64,000 nt of DNA, taken from Fervidobacterium changbaicum. Its GTDB lineage: Bacteria; Thermotogota; Thermotogae; Thermotogales; Fervidobacteriaceae. Shown here piece after piece: positions 44,525 to 53,976 of the stretch (its first letter is position 1; the number at the start of each line of letters is the position of its first letter). The translations under genes and the position numbers were made by a program. The DNA is taken from assembly GCF_004117075.1 (NCBI RefSeq), contig NZ_CP026721.1, positions 2,046,001 through 2,110,000 on the forward strand, read 5' to 3'. The notes below the pieces were generated by a model. The model made no database searches. It was not told where the DNA came from and saw only the letters and a list, made by a program, of their open reading frames with translations.

Positions 44525-44590
44525 ACAAGCAAAGTGTATGGTTGAGAAAAAACGAGAAAAAGTGAGCAAGAGAAAGATAATAGAATTTAA

Positions 44591-45649
44591 GATAGTGTTA
44601 ACTTGTAGTGATGAAAGAGTGTAAGTGTGAAAGAATGAGATTGATATTACCATTGTGCGTTTTCCAAAGATTCTTCACTACACAAAATCCTTGAATATAT
44701 TTCGCTAAATTCTTCGTATTCTTCAGCCCTCGCTTGAGTCGGAAAAAGTCTTTCAACAATGAAAACTTGGATTCACATTGATTGTTTTTACCGAGCGGTA
44801 CCACTACGTGATTGATATTTCTGAACAACAGCTTTACTGCACTTTCATATGCACCAAGTCCATCAGTAATAAGTTCAATGTTTCTAGGTTTTGAATTACC
44901 AAAGAACTTCTCGAGCAATACTTTGACTTGTCCCATATCACGATACTTTGAGACATGCCAACAAAGAATTAAGTTAGTTTCGTGATCAACTAATAGCCAA
45001 ACATAGTACTTTTGTTCTTTGAAAACAAGAACAGTTTCATCAGCATGAACTGAGAAAACATTTTCGATGGTAAATGTTGGAAAAAGTACAGAGAATAAAG
45101 TACACAATTTAATAACCCATTTGTATATGGTGACATGAGATACTTTGATATTAAGAGAATGAGCAAGAGAGCGATAAGACATATTGTGTTTCATATACAA
45201 AACGAAAGCCTTTAAGACGAAAAAGATAGGGAAGCGGAAATATTTAAATTTCTCAGGAATAAGGGTGACTGGTTCGGGGAGGTTAAAAGGTACTCTATCT
45301 TTGGTACGACAAGCTCTACAACGGAAGACAACGAAAGAGCGACGGACTTTGTAAATTTGCATAGATTTACCACAAGAAGTGCATTTGGGATAAGGGAAAG
45401 AGAAGTTTTTGCGTTTGTGAGAATGGGAGAGTTTGAAAGAATGATGGCAGAGTTTGCAAAGGAATTGTTGGTTACCGTATTTGTCATGACCGTTTTTGTA
45501 TAAGCTGGTGGAACCGCATTTTGGACAAGAGAGCGTTGAGTTGTTCATATCGGGATACCTCCTTTGTCGAGAGTTGGTTGGGGGGTGTCCCCTCTTTATA
45601 AGGATAATGCGGTTTTTGGAAAGTTTCAATACTTTTAGTTAACAGTATC
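44591..45649 (-). mobile_element. DDE insertion sequence between the two solute-binding protein genes
   Basis: The ends carry imperfect inverted repeats of about 23 bases: GATAGTGTTAACTTGTAG at 44591 and, on the other strand, GATACTGTTAACTAAAAG ending at 45649. One transposase gene fills the element. No matching direct repeats are seen at the flanks, so the exact ends or the insertion history remain open. Confidence 0.75.
44598..45548 (-). CDS. DDE transposase with two zinc ribbons (IS6-like)
   Basis: A 316-residue transposase from ATG 45548, which has AAAGGAGGT upstream. The N-terminus has two zinc-ribbon pairs (CPKCG with CKLCH; CTSCG with CRACR). A helix-turn-helix region (SYRSLAHSLNIKVSHVTIY) follows, then an RNase H-like core. 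The DDE residues appear as HADETVLV, ITDGLGAYE and NNQCESKFSLLKDFFR. The core resembles the IS6/IS240-type DDE domain, but the double zinc ribbon is more like IS1-type or archaeal elements, so the family name is tentative. No frame damage is seen. It is encoded antisense to the promoter it separates from its gene. Confidence 0.85.
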   Translation of the reverse strand: MNNSTLSCPKCGSTSLYKNGHDKYGNQQFLCKLCHHSFKLSHSHKRKNFSFPYPKCTSCGKSMQIYKVRRSFVVFRCRACRTKDRVPFNLPEPVTLIPEKFKYFRFPIFFVLKAFVLYMKHNMSYRSLAHSLNIKVSHVTIYKWVIKLCTLFSVLFPTFTIENVFSVHADETVLVFKEQKYYVWLLVDHETNLILCWHVSKYRDMGQVKVLLEKFFGNSKPRNIELITDGLGAYESAVKLLFRNINHVVVPLGKNNQCESKFSLLKDFFRLKRGLKNTKNLAKYIQGFCVVKNLWKTHNGNINLILSHLHSFITTS

Positions 45650-45673
45650 CATCCTTTTGAAGGGGGGATTTTT

Positions 45674-47524
45674 GTGAAAAAGTGGTTGGTAGTTTTAGCT
45701 GGTCTTATTTTTGCGGTCTTAGCACTTGCTGCGTTTGATCCAACTGTCTATGTGGAAGCGACTATAGGTGAGCCGGACACACTTGATCCGCACCTGGCGT
45801 ACGACACAGCGAGTGGTGAAGTTCTCTTCAACGTGTACGAAAACCTTATCGCTTACAAAGGTAGAAGCGTCAGCGAGTTTGAACCAAGGCTTGCAACAGA
45901 AGTCCCAACCGTTAAGAACGGTCTTATCAAAGACGGTGGCAAGACATACGTATTCCCGATAAGAAAAGGTGTCAAATTCCACAACGGTAACCCACTTACA
46001 CCAGAAGATGTCGAATACTCATTCGAACGTGGTCTGCTTTACGACCCAGAAGGCGGTCCAATGTGGATGCTGTGGTACGCAATATTTGGAGTCCACTCAA
46101 GAGATGAAGCACTTGAAGAGTTCGTTGGTAAGTCAGTAGACGAAATATTCGACAAAAGTGGCGAACCAAAAGCAGAATACAAGCAAAAGGTTATTGATTT
46201 CTACAAGCAAGTTGTTGATCCAGCGATAGAGGTTCAAGGGGATAACGTAGTGATTAAACTCAAAAGACCATACGGTGCATTTCTCAACATAATAGCGCAG
46301 AGTGCTCACTGGGCAGCAATACTTGACAAAGAAACGTGTATCAAACTCGGACTGTGGGATGGTAAAGCAGATACGTGGTGGAAATGGAAGGACATGGAAA
46401 AAGAGAAATCACCGCTTTACGCGTACGCCATGGGTACAGGACCTTACAAGTTCGTAGAATGGGATAGAAAACAACAGAAAGTAACACTTGTTGCAAATGA
46501 AAGCTACTGGAGAACACCAGCAAAAATTAAGAAAGTCATAATTTGGGGTATTGATGAATGGTCCACAAGAAAGGCAATGCTTGAAAAAGGCGATGCAGAC
46601 TCGATAGCCGTTGTTCTTGAATACCTTGACCAACTCAGAGGAAACAAGGACATTGAAATTATCGAAAACATTCCAACACTCTCTGTCACAGTTGTTGCAT
46701 TCGGTTGGTCAGTTAGCCCGAGCAGCAAGTACATCGGCAGTGGTAAACTCGATGGTAACGGTATACCACCTGACTTCTTCAGCGATGTTTATGCAAGAAA
46801 AGCTGTTGCAGCAGCAATCAACTACGATGCTCTCATAAGGGATGTTCTTAAAGGATTTGGTAAGAGAATACCAACAGCTTTACCAGAAGGGCTACTTGGG
46901 TTTGATCCAACTCTCCCACTCTACAAGTTCAACCTGCAAGAAGTTCAGAACAACCTGAAGAAGGCATGGAACGGACAAGCGTGGCAGAAGGGTATCAAAT
47001 TCAGCGTTGCATACAACCAAGGTAACATGGCAAGACAAAGGGTTGCGGAAATGATTAAGATGTACATGGAAATGGCAGCACCTGGAAAAGTTAAGATCGA
47101 CGTTCAACCACTCCAATGGCCAACGTTCCTTGACGCAACAAAACGCGGTGAACTGCCAATATTCATACTTGGATGGCTTGCTGACTTCCCAGACCCAGAT
47201 AACTTCATATTCACATACTACCACAGCAAGGGTGATTACTCCGGAAGACAAGGAAAGAAATTCCAGGAATTTGTTAGCACACCAAGAAAAGAACTCGGTG
47301 GAAAGAGCCTTGATGAACTTATCGAACAAGCAGCAGCTGAAACAGATCCAGCTGTTAGAGCTAAACTCTACATTCAGATCCAGAAGTTTGCCATCGATAA
47401 CTGCATTAGCATACCAGTCTATCAACCTGTAGGTGTCCGCGTCCAAAGGAAATGGGTCAAAGGTTGGTACGACAACCCAATGAGACCTGGTATGGACTTC
47501 TACTCAGTTTGGAAAGAACAATAA
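45674..47524 (+). CDS. Family 5 extracellular solute-binding protein, copy 2
   Basis: A 616-residue SBP_bac_5 protein starting at GTG 45674 after AAGGGGGG, with signal peptide MKKWLVVLAGLIFAVLALAA. It has the same family blocks as copy 1 (FDPTVYVEATIGEPDTLDPH; GTGPYKFVEW). From about residue 30 to 220 the two are nearly identical. Further on, differences accumulate (for example SIAVVLEYLDQLRGNKD against TIDVSIEFVDQLKSNKD). This mosaic pattern suggests gene conversion. The insertion sequence lies 24 bases before the start codon and replaces most of the leader, so expression may be reduced. Confidence 0.92.
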   Translation: MKKWLVVLAGLIFAVLALAAFDPTVYVEATIGEPDTLDPHLAYDTASGEVLFNVYENLIAYKGRSVSEFEPRLATEVPTVKNGLIKDGGKTYVFPIRKGVKFHNGNPLTPEDVEYSFERGLLYDPEGGPMWMLWYAIFGVHSRDEALEEFVGKSVDEIFDKSGEPKAEYKQKVIDFYKQVVDPAIEVQGDNVVIKLKRPYGAFLNIIAQSAHWAAILDKETCIKLGLWDGKADTWWKWKDMEKEKSPLYAYAMGTGPYKFVEWDRKQQKVTLVANESYWRTPAKIKKVIIWGIDEWSTRKAMLEKGDADSIAVVLEYLDQLRGNKDIEIIENIPTLSVTVVAFGWSVSPSSKYIGSGKLDGNGIPPDFFSDVYARKAVAAAINYDALIRDVLKGFGKRIPTALPEGLLGFDPTLPLYKFNLQEVQNNLKKAWNGQAWQKGIKFSVAYNQGNMARQRVAEMIKMYMEMAAPGKVKIDVQPLQWPTFLDATKRGELPIFILGWLADFPDPDNFIFTYYHSKGDYSGRQGKKFQEFVSTPRKELGGKSLDELIEQAAAETDPAVRAKLYIQIQKFAIDNCISIPVYQPVGVRVQRKWVKGWYDNPMRPGMDFYSVWKEQ

Positions 47525-47545
47525 TCAATAACTAAAAACAAAAAC

Positions 47546-47579
47546 GGGTCGTCCTCTATGGACGGCCCTTTTTTATTTT
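47546..47579 (+). terminator. Terminator of solute-binding protein gene 2
   Basis: GGGTCGTCC, TCTAT loop, GGACGGCCC, then TTTTTTATTTTG. Confidence 0.9.
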
Positions 47580-47592
47580 GTTGTTTATTTTT

Positions 47593-48519
47593 TCAAATGA
47601 TTTTAGCCTTTTTGCCCTGATACGTATCTTTTTCGACCAGTCTACGTTCTATCAGATTAACAATCTCTGTCTTCGTTTTTCCCCAATTTCCGAATAGAGT
47701 ACCAGTTAACGGAGGATCTGCAACTAACCTATGAACAACTATCCGCGGAGAGAGATTCTCAAGGAAGGTCACAGCTCTTTCTACATAGCTCTCAAGTGTG
47801 CCTACCTCCAACCGTCCGGCCTTAAACATCTCTCCGAATACAGAACCTTCGACAACATACAGTGAATGAAGCTTTACACCATCAACCTTGAGCGCTGAAA
47901 GTATCTTAGCACCTTCTACAACATCCAACATATTATCTCCAGGTAGGTTCAAAATTACATGCGATACGACCTCAAAATCATACTTTTTTAGAAGATTCAC
48001 AGCGTAAATATACTCAGCTAACGTATGTCCTCTGTTTATTTTCACCAAAGTATGGTAATTTGCAGTTTGTAGTCCAATATCAAACGAAATTTCGATCTTG
48101 TATTCTTTTCTTATTTCATCAACCATTTCTAATATCTCTTCATTTATACAATCCGGCCTGGTAGCAATATCAAGTTGGACAATGTCTTCGTCGATAGATT
48201 CCACGTATGTTGTCCTCAGAATATCTACAGGAGCGTACGTGTTTGTATAATTTTGAAAGTATGCGATAAATTTCTTAATCCCCTTTTTTCTGTATTTTTC
48301 TTTCATTTTTTCTAACTGTTCTCTGATACTCAATCCTGCAAAAGTGCTGAAACCACTGCCTGTTTCATCACAAAAGAAACAACCTGGTTTACCGTTTTCC
48401 CTATTTGGACACGTAAATCCTGCATTAAGTGGCAATCTTTGAACTTTTTCGCCATATTTCTTTTTTAGCTCAACACTCAGTTTTCTATACCGGTAACCAT
48501 CATTGAGAAAGTCGAAAAT
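47593..48519 (-). CDS. Radical SAM protein, TIGR01212/YhcC family
   Basis: A radical SAM protein with the motif CPNRENGKPGCFFC, in which the first two cluster cysteines are far apart as usual for this family. QLDIATRPDCINEEILEMV and LQTANYHTLVKINRGHT are further family blocks. The frame is open upstream of the first TTG (48435) through family-like sequence (YRYRKLSVELKKKYGEKVQR) to a stop, with no ATG, GTG or TTG. The only plausible start is ATT 48519, 8 bases after GGGAGGTG, giving 308 residues. It overlaps the preceding deaminase gene by 43 bases. The reaction is unknown. Confidence 0.85.
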   Translation of the reverse strand: MFDFLNDGYRYRKLSVELKKKYGEKVQRLPLNAGFTCPNRENGKPGCFFCDETGSGFSTFAGLSIREQLEKMKEKYRKKGIKKFIAYFQNYTNTYAPVDILRTTYVESIDEDIVQLDIATRPDCINEEILEMVDEIRKEYKIEISFDIGLQTANYHTLVKINRGHTLAEYIYAVNLLKKYDFEVVSHVILNLPGDNMLDVVEGAKILSALKVDGVKLHSLYVVEGSVFGEMFKAGRLEVGTLESYVERAVTFLENLSPRIVVHRLVADPPLTGTLFGNWGKTKTEIVNLIERRLVEKDTYQGKKAKII

Positions 48520-49709
48520 TTCTTAAGCACCTCCCGTGCGTCTATATTTGGGTATTTCCCATCGATGTAGACAAACCTACCATTCACCATCGTTGCGTAA
48601 ACCCTATCTGTATAAGCGTGTACAAGATTTTTCAAAAAGTTATCGAGCGGTTGCAATTGCACATTCGATTCCTCGAAAATCGCAAAATCTGCAGGGTTGC
48701 CAACTTCGATTGCCCCGCCTTTCATTCTAAGAGCTTCGTATCCGTTTTTTGTAACAGCTAAAAATGCATCTTCGACTTTGAAATTCTCAGGTGAAGAGCT
48801 TTTCTGAGCAAGTACAGAAACACGTAAGTCAAACAACAAATTTTGTGAGTTGTTGCTTGCAGGACCGTCTGTGCCTATTGAGATCTTAATGTTCCTCTTT
48901 AGCATTTCTGTAACCGGTGGTATTCCATTCCCAAGCTTCATATTGCTCACGGTATTTATTGATGGGTAAGTTCCATCGAGCAATGGTATATCTTGAGGCC
49001 TCAATTGGGTGCAATGCACGGGAATAAAGTGTATTTTATCAAATCCGATTTCCATAATTTCTTTCGGAGTGTATTTACCGTACTCCCAGTTATTCTCAAA
49101 AAAATGCATAGTTACTGGCATGTCTTCAGCCTTTGCAATCTCCACTATCTTTGCCAGATAACTTCTAGAACAACTGTAGGGTGCATGTGGGCCGAGGCCT
49201 ATGTAAATTCTGTTTTCATATCCGTTCCAAGTTTCGAACAATTTCAAATTCTCTTCAAGCCTACCATTATCGTCTCCGTCAACATCAACAAGTCCCCTCG
49301 TCAAGAGAGCTTTCATTCCAAAATCAGCAACGGCCTTTGCTACCATATCTTCGTGAAAGTACATGTCACAGAAGGCAACTACTCCGTGCGATGCCATTTC
49401 CATCATGGAGACTAAAGAACCAAAGTAAACCGCATCTAAGGTTAATTTTTCTTCAGCAGGTAGTATCTTTCCAAACAGCCACTCATTAAACGGAAGGTCT
49501 TCTGCGTATCCTCGTAAAAGGGACATAGCAACATGAGTGTGTGTGTTTACAAAACCAGGTGTGACTATCTTCCCCTCAAAGTCTAGAACTTCTTCGTTCT
49601 CTAATGGAGTTAGATTCTCCGATACTTCTTTAATTAAACCATCTTCAATTCTAATGTCACATTTCTTCAACTCAAAACCGATAAGGGCCTTTGAACCTTT
49701 GAGAAGCAT
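48477..49709 (-). CDS. mtaD: Amidohydrolase, SAH/5'-methylthioadenosine deaminase-like (MtaD)
   Basis: A 410-residue metal-dependent deaminase. Metal ligands are visible in GFVNTHTHVAMSLLRGYAED (HxH), GLGPHAPYSCS, IPVHCTQL (His) and ISIGTDGPASNN (Asp). T. maritima TM0936, of this family, deaminates S-adenosylhomocysteine and methylthioadenosine. The start ATG 49709 overlaps the rsfS stop (TGATG), indicating coupling; a longer reading to 49739 lies inside rsfS. It would help dispose of the by-product of SAM-dependent reactions. Confidence 0.9.
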   Translation of the reverse strand: MLLKGSKALIGFELKKCDIRIEDGLIKEVSENLTPLENEEVLDFEGKIVTPGFVNTHTHVAMSLLRGYAEDLPFNEWLFGKILPAEEKLTLDAVYFGSLVSMMEMASHGVVAFCDMYFHEDMVAKAVADFGMKALLTRGLVDVDGDDNGRLEENLKLFETWNGYENRIYIGLGPHAPYSCSRSYLAKIVEIAKAEDMPVTMHFFENNWEYGKYTPKEIMEIGFDKIHFIPVHCTQLRPQDIPLLDGTYPSINTVSNMKLGNGIPPVTEMLKRNIKISIGTDGPASNNSQNLLFDLRVSVLAQKSSSPENFKVEDAFLAVTKNGYEALRMKGGAIEVGNPADFAIFEESNVQLQPLDNFLKNLVHAYTDRVYATMVNGRFVYIDGKYPNIDAREVLKKFSTFSMMVTGIEN

Positions 49710-50065
49710 CAGAAAACAACCCTTTCTGCATCGATCCAAAGATGTTCTAAATCATAAAATTCTCTTGCGCCCTTAGTAAATATATGTACCACGATATCTC
49801 CAGCATCTATAAGCAGCCAATCGTAGCCCTCTCCCCGGTCGTAATATATAATTTCTTTACCTTTTTCATTGAAAAAGTCCACCACTTCGTCCCTCAAGCT
49901 TTTCATGTGTATATTACTGTTTGCTGTGCAGATTACGAAATAGTCCGTTAAGAGTCTTGTCTTACTCATGTTGAGAACAACAGGATCTATAGCTTCCTTC
50001 TTTTCAAGTAACACAAGTAAGTCCTTAATCAAGCTAATTTCATCTTTTTCTTTCTGTACCAACAC
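49709..50065 (-). CDS. rsfS: Ribosome silencing factor RsfS
   Basis: A 118-residue RsfS/Iojap protein that binds ribosomal protein uL14 and blocks subunit joining when nutrients are low. The family block DYFVICTANSNIHMKSLRDEV and the RGEGYDWLLIDAGDIVVHIF end are clear. It is encoded immediately after folC (stop and start adjacent) and overlaps mtaD by one base. Start is TTG at 50065 or close to it. Confidence 0.94.
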   Translation of the reverse strand: MLVQKEKDEISLIKDLLVLLEKKEAIDPVVLNMSKTRLLTDYFVICTANSNIHMKSLRDEVVDFFNEKGKEIIYYDRGEGYDWLLIDAGDIVVHIFTKGAREFYDLEHLWIDAERVVF

Positions 50066-51376
50066 TTACGCACCTCCTATCATCAATTCTTCGCCTATTT
50101 TTCCATTTAAAAGATAATCACGTACGTATCCAACCAAATAGAATGAACCTGTCACAAATTTAACTTCTGCTTCAGTTGTCTTAAGCAATTCGACAGCTTT
50201 TATATAATCTCGTTCAAACAAAACGTTTTTGCAGTATTTTTTAGCAATTTCGTATGTCTCAGCTACTTTCTCAGCCCTTTTTGACGGAGGTCTTGTTATT
50301 ATCAACGTATCGAACTTTGGTCCAATCACTTTTAAAACGCCTTCTTTGTCCTTGTCATCCACGATACCGAAAACCGCAGCTTTCCTCTTTTCTGGAAAAT
50401 ACAGATCCAGGTTTTCGGCAAATTTTTCCGCCGCTTGTGGGTTATGGGAACCATCCAGTACAATGTCGTTGACCATTTCAAACCTTCCTGGAATAAATGC
50501 CTCTTCAAATGCCCTTTTCACACCATCTTCATCGATTTTTTCAACTAGTTCAAAAGTTTTCAAAGCTAAACCGACGTTGTACAGTTGATGTTTTCCGTTC
50601 AGTTTCACTTTGATATTTTTGATAGTTGTGCTACCGTAGTAGTTGTATACATTTGCATTGAATGAAAATTGAACTGGCTCGACGTAGAAATCCTTACCAT
50701 ATTCGTATACCATTGAGTTTTTCTCTCTTGCCACCTGTTTTATAACTTCCAAGGCCGAGTCAGGCATAGCTCCAACGACAACGGGTTTCTGCTCTTTTAT
50801 AATCCCTGCCTTTTCAAAAGCAATTTGTTCTACAGTGTTACCAAGCACATTTGTGTGTTCTAAAGAAACAGTGCAGATTACAGAGACTTCGGGGATTATA
50901 ACATTCGTTGAATCGAACCTTCCTCCTAGTCCAACCTCAACACTTCCGTACTCTGCTCTACTTTTCTTCGTTATATAGAAGTACATTGCTGTCATGTACT
51001 CAAAAAAACTCGGAGCGAATTCCTCACCTAACTTATCCATTTCTTCAGCGTGTTTTTTAACTTCCAAAGCTGCCTCTACAAATTCATCTTGAGAAATGTA
51101 TCTTGTGTTGTAGTGGAATCTCTCCAAGATAGTTGACAGATGTGGTGAGTAGAAACCTGTTACGCTGTGTCCGTGATAATACGTGAGGTATTCCAGGAAA
51201 GTTGTTACACTGCCCTTTCCATTAGAGCCTGTCACATGGAAATATTTAACTCCAGAATGGGGATTACCCATTCTGGAGAGCAAATTCTCTATCCTGAAAA
51301 GTCCGAGTTTCATAGTGTTGTAAGGTCTTGTGAAGTAAAGGTATTTTAAGACTTCAAAAAACGCTTCACACCTCAT
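50066..51376 (-). CDS. folC: Folylpolyglutamate synthase/dihydrofolate synthase
   Basis: A 436-residue Mur-ligase-type enzyme that adds glutamate to folates. The P-loop is HVTGSNGKGSVTTFLEYL, with SLEHTNVLGNTVEQIAFEK and the C-terminal DGSHNPQAAEKFAENL. The ATG overlaps the valS stop by 4 bases. Length and motif order are standard for FolC. Part of the operon reading degenerate GGDEF gene - valS - folC - rsfS - mtaD - radical SAM gene. Confidence 0.95.
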   Translation of the reverse strand: MRCEAFFEVLKYLYFTRPYNTMKLGLFRIENLLSRMGNPHSGVKYFHVTGSNGKGSVTTFLEYLTYYHGHSVTGFYSPHLSTILERFHYNTRYISQDEFVEAALEVKKHAEEMDKLGEEFAPSFFEYMTAMYFYITKKSRAEYGSVEVGLGGRFDSTNVIIPEVSVICTVSLEHTNVLGNTVEQIAFEKAGIIKEQKPVVVGAMPDSALEVIKQVAREKNSMVYEYGKDFYVEPVQFSFNANVYNYYGSTTIKNIKVKLNGKHQLYNVGLALKTFELVEKIDEDGVKRAFEEAFIPGRFEMVNDIVLDGSHNPQAAEKFAENLDLYFPEKRKAAVFGIVDDKDKEGVLKVIGPKFDTLIITRPPSKRAEKVAETYEIAKKYCKNVLFERDYIKAVELLKTTEAEVKFVTGSFYLVGYVRDYLLNGKIGEELMIGGA

Positions 51377-53976
51377 CCCTGAGCCTCCAGATCGGAGATT
51401 ATTTGCTCAATCCTATTTATTTGTTCCAAGAATGTTTTTTGCTTTTCTTTTGTTTCCTCAACTATGTCTTCAGGTGCGTTTTTGAGGAAGTTTTCATCTT
51501 CAAGTTTTTTGGCAAATTTCTCCAAATCCGTTTTCAATTTTTCAACTTTCTTTCTAAGCCGTTGTACCTCTGCACTTACATCAATGAGTTCACCTAGGGA
51601 AACGTAAGCCTCTATATCTAAAGACACGTAAGCCGTTGCACAGAGCTTCGGCCTTGACTCTGTGAACTGGATATTCGAAACATTACCAAGGAATTTGATG
51701 TAATCTTGTTCTTCCTCGTTAAGTGTACCCTTTATGAATAGTTCCACCTTCGTTGATTGTGGAACGTTCACTTCTGCTCTAACGTTTCTAACTCCTCTGA
51801 TGATAGACATTATTTCCTCGAACCTCTTCTCAGCTGCCTCGTCTACGTATTCTTCCGATACCCTTGGCCATGAAGCTACAACTATCGACTCTTCAGCCGT
51901 AGGAAGCTTTGTCCACAGTTCTTCCGTTAAGAACGGCATAAACGGATGCAATAACCTTAAGCTCATGTCAAGGACGTAAACAAGAACGTTCTGAACAATT
52001 CTTTTATCTTCACTCTTAAGTCTGTTCTTTACAGCTTCTATGTACCAATCACATAATTCATCCCAGAAGAAGTTGTAAATCTCTCCTGCGGCTATGTTGA
52101 AATCATAATTGTCTAAAGCTTCTGTAACTTTTCTTATTATTTTCTGCAGTCTTGACAGAATCCATTTGTCTGATAGTTTCAGATGTTCTTTTCGTATTTC
52201 GATTTTCTCGAAGTCGTCAAGGTTCATGAAAACGAACCTTGAAGCGTTCCATATCTTATTGGCAAATTTCTTGTAGGTATCAAAGAACCTTACATCGAGT
52301 TTCAGGTCTCTGCCTTGTGCTGCAAGGATAGCGAGTGTAAATCTCATAGGATCAGCACCGTATTCATCTATAACTTCAAGTGGATCAATTCCGTTTCCGA
52401 GAGACTTACTCATCTTTCTTCCGTATTTATCCCTGACGAGTTGATGGATATATACTTCGCTGAATGGTTTTTCGTTCATAAACTCATAGCCCATCATTAT
52501 CATCCTGGCAACCCAGAAGAAGATGATATCAAATCCCGTTACCAAGACATCAGTTGGATAGTATCTCTTCAAATCTTCCGTTTCTTCTGGCCAGCCCATT
52601 GTACTAAACGGCCAGAGTGCAGAGCTAAACCATGTGTCAAGGACATCTTCATCCTGTCTCAAATTAGTGCTACCACATTTCTCACACAACTTCGGTTCGT
52701 CTTCCGACACGTTGTAGTGCCCACAGTTTTGGCATTGCCAGACAGGGATTCTATGCCCCCACCATAGCTGTCTACTAATACACCAATCTCTGATTTCGTA
52801 CATCCAGTTGAGATAAACTTTCTTCCATCTTTCTGGAATGAATCTGACCTCGTCATTTTCAACGGCTTCTATTGCCCTCTTGGCCAGTGGTTTCATACTC
52901 ACGAACCATTGGTCCATCAACCTTGGTTCTACAACTGTGTCACATCTGTAGCAGCGTCCTACAGAATGTTTGATTTTTTCAATTTTCACCAAATACCCCT
53001 GTGCTTCGAGTTCTTCAACTATAACTTTTCTTGCCTCAGTGGCGGTTAAGCCCTTGAATTTTCCGCCATTTTCATTGATTACGATGTTTTCATCGAAGAT
53101 ATCTACAAATGGCAGATTGTGTCTCTGCCCTATAAGATAATCGTTGGGATCATGTGCTGGTGTTACTTTAAGCGCTCCTGTTCCAAAAGATGGATCAACG
53201 TAGTTATCGGCAATTATCGGGAGTTCTCTACTAACCAAAGGTAGTATAGCTGTCTTTCCAACGTATTTTTTATACCTTTCATCTGATGGATGGACTGCAA
53301 CTGCTGTATCGCCAAGCATTGTTTCTGGCCTGGTAGTTGCTATAATCAAGTAATCATCTTCACCTTTGATAGGATACTTAATGTGGTAAAGCGCACCTTC
53401 TTCTTCATGGTACTCAACTTCTTCATCTGAGAGCACTGTTCCACATCTATGACACCAGTTGACGATGTACTTTCCTTTGTAAATTAACCCTTTCTTGTAC
53501 AAATCCACAAAAACTTTTCTAACCGCTTTAGACAAGCCTTCATCCAAAGTAAAACGCTCACGAGTCCAGTCGACAGACGCCCCTATAGACATTATCTGCT
53601 TCTTTATCTCTTCCCTATACTTATTTGCCCAATCCCATACTATCTCCAAGAACTCTTCTCTTGTAAAATCTCTACGACTCCTTCCCTGCGTGGCAAGATA
53701 CTTTTCAACGGCTGTTTGCGTTGCAATTCCTGCGTGATCTTCGCCGGGAAGCCAGAGTACATCGAAACCTTGCATGCGCTTGTAACGGCTTAGGATATCT
53801 TGAATTGTGATATTAAGGGCATGCCCTATATGAATCCTACCAGTTATATTTGGCGGTGGAATAACAATCGAATACTTCGGACCTGTGCCTTTGGGCGTGA
53901 AATAGCCTTTTTCAAGCCATTTTTTGTACCACTTCATCTCGATATTTGTTGGATCATAACGTGTTCCTATCTCCAT
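51373..53976 (-). CDS. valS: Valyl-tRNA synthetase
   Basis: Charges tRNA-Val. The 867-residue class I synthetase has the HIGH motif in PPPNITGRIHIGHALN and the KMSKS loop in YGRKMSKSLGNGIDP. A zinc-binding CQNCGHYN ... CEKCGS insertion is present, as is a C-terminal coiled coil (EVQRLRKKVEKLKTDLEKF). The editing domain region includes TTRPETMLGDTAVAVHP. ATG 53976 follows GGAGGTGCTAAGG; reading from 53991 would start inside that site. It overlaps the upstream degenerate GGDEF gene by 23 bases. Confidence 0.98.
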   Translation of the reverse strand: MEIGTRYDPTNIEMKWYKKWLEKGYFTPKGTGPKYSIVIPPPNITGRIHIGHALNITIQDILSRYKRMQGFDVLWLPGEDHAGIATQTAVEKYLATQGRSRRDFTREEFLEIVWDWANKYREEIKKQIMSIGASVDWTRERFTLDEGLSKAVRKVFVDLYKKGLIYKGKYIVNWCHRCGTVLSDEEVEYHEEEGALYHIKYPIKGEDDYLIIATTRPETMLGDTAVAVHPSDERYKKYVGKTAILPLVSRELPIIADNYVDPSFGTGALKVTPAHDPNDYLIGQRHNLPFVDIFDENIVINENGGKFKGLTATEARKVIVEELEAQGYLVKIEKIKHSVGRCYRCDTVVEPRLMDQWFVSMKPLAKRAIEAVENDEVRFIPERWKKVYLNWMYEIRDWCISRQLWWGHRIPVWQCQNCGHYNVSEDEPKLCEKCGSTNLRQDEDVLDTWFSSALWPFSTMGWPEETEDLKRYYPTDVLVTGFDIIFFWVARMIMMGYEFMNEKPFSEVYIHQLVRDKYGRKMSKSLGNGIDPLEVIDEYGADPMRFTLAILAAQGRDLKLDVRFFDTYKKFANKIWNASRFVFMNLDDFEKIEIRKEHLKLSDKWILSRLQKIIRKVTEALDNYDFNIAAGEIYNFFWDELCDWYIEAVKNRLKSEDKRIVQNVLVYVLDMSLRLLHPFMPFLTEELWTKLPTAEESIVVASWPRVSEEYVDEAAEKRFEEIMSIIRGVRNVRAEVNVPQSTKVELFIKGTLNEEEQDYIKFLGNVSNIQFTESRPKLCATAYVSLDIEAYVSLGELIDVSAEVQRLRKKVEKLKTDLEKFAKKLEDENFLKNAPEDIVEETKEKQKTFLEQINRIEQIISDLEAQG

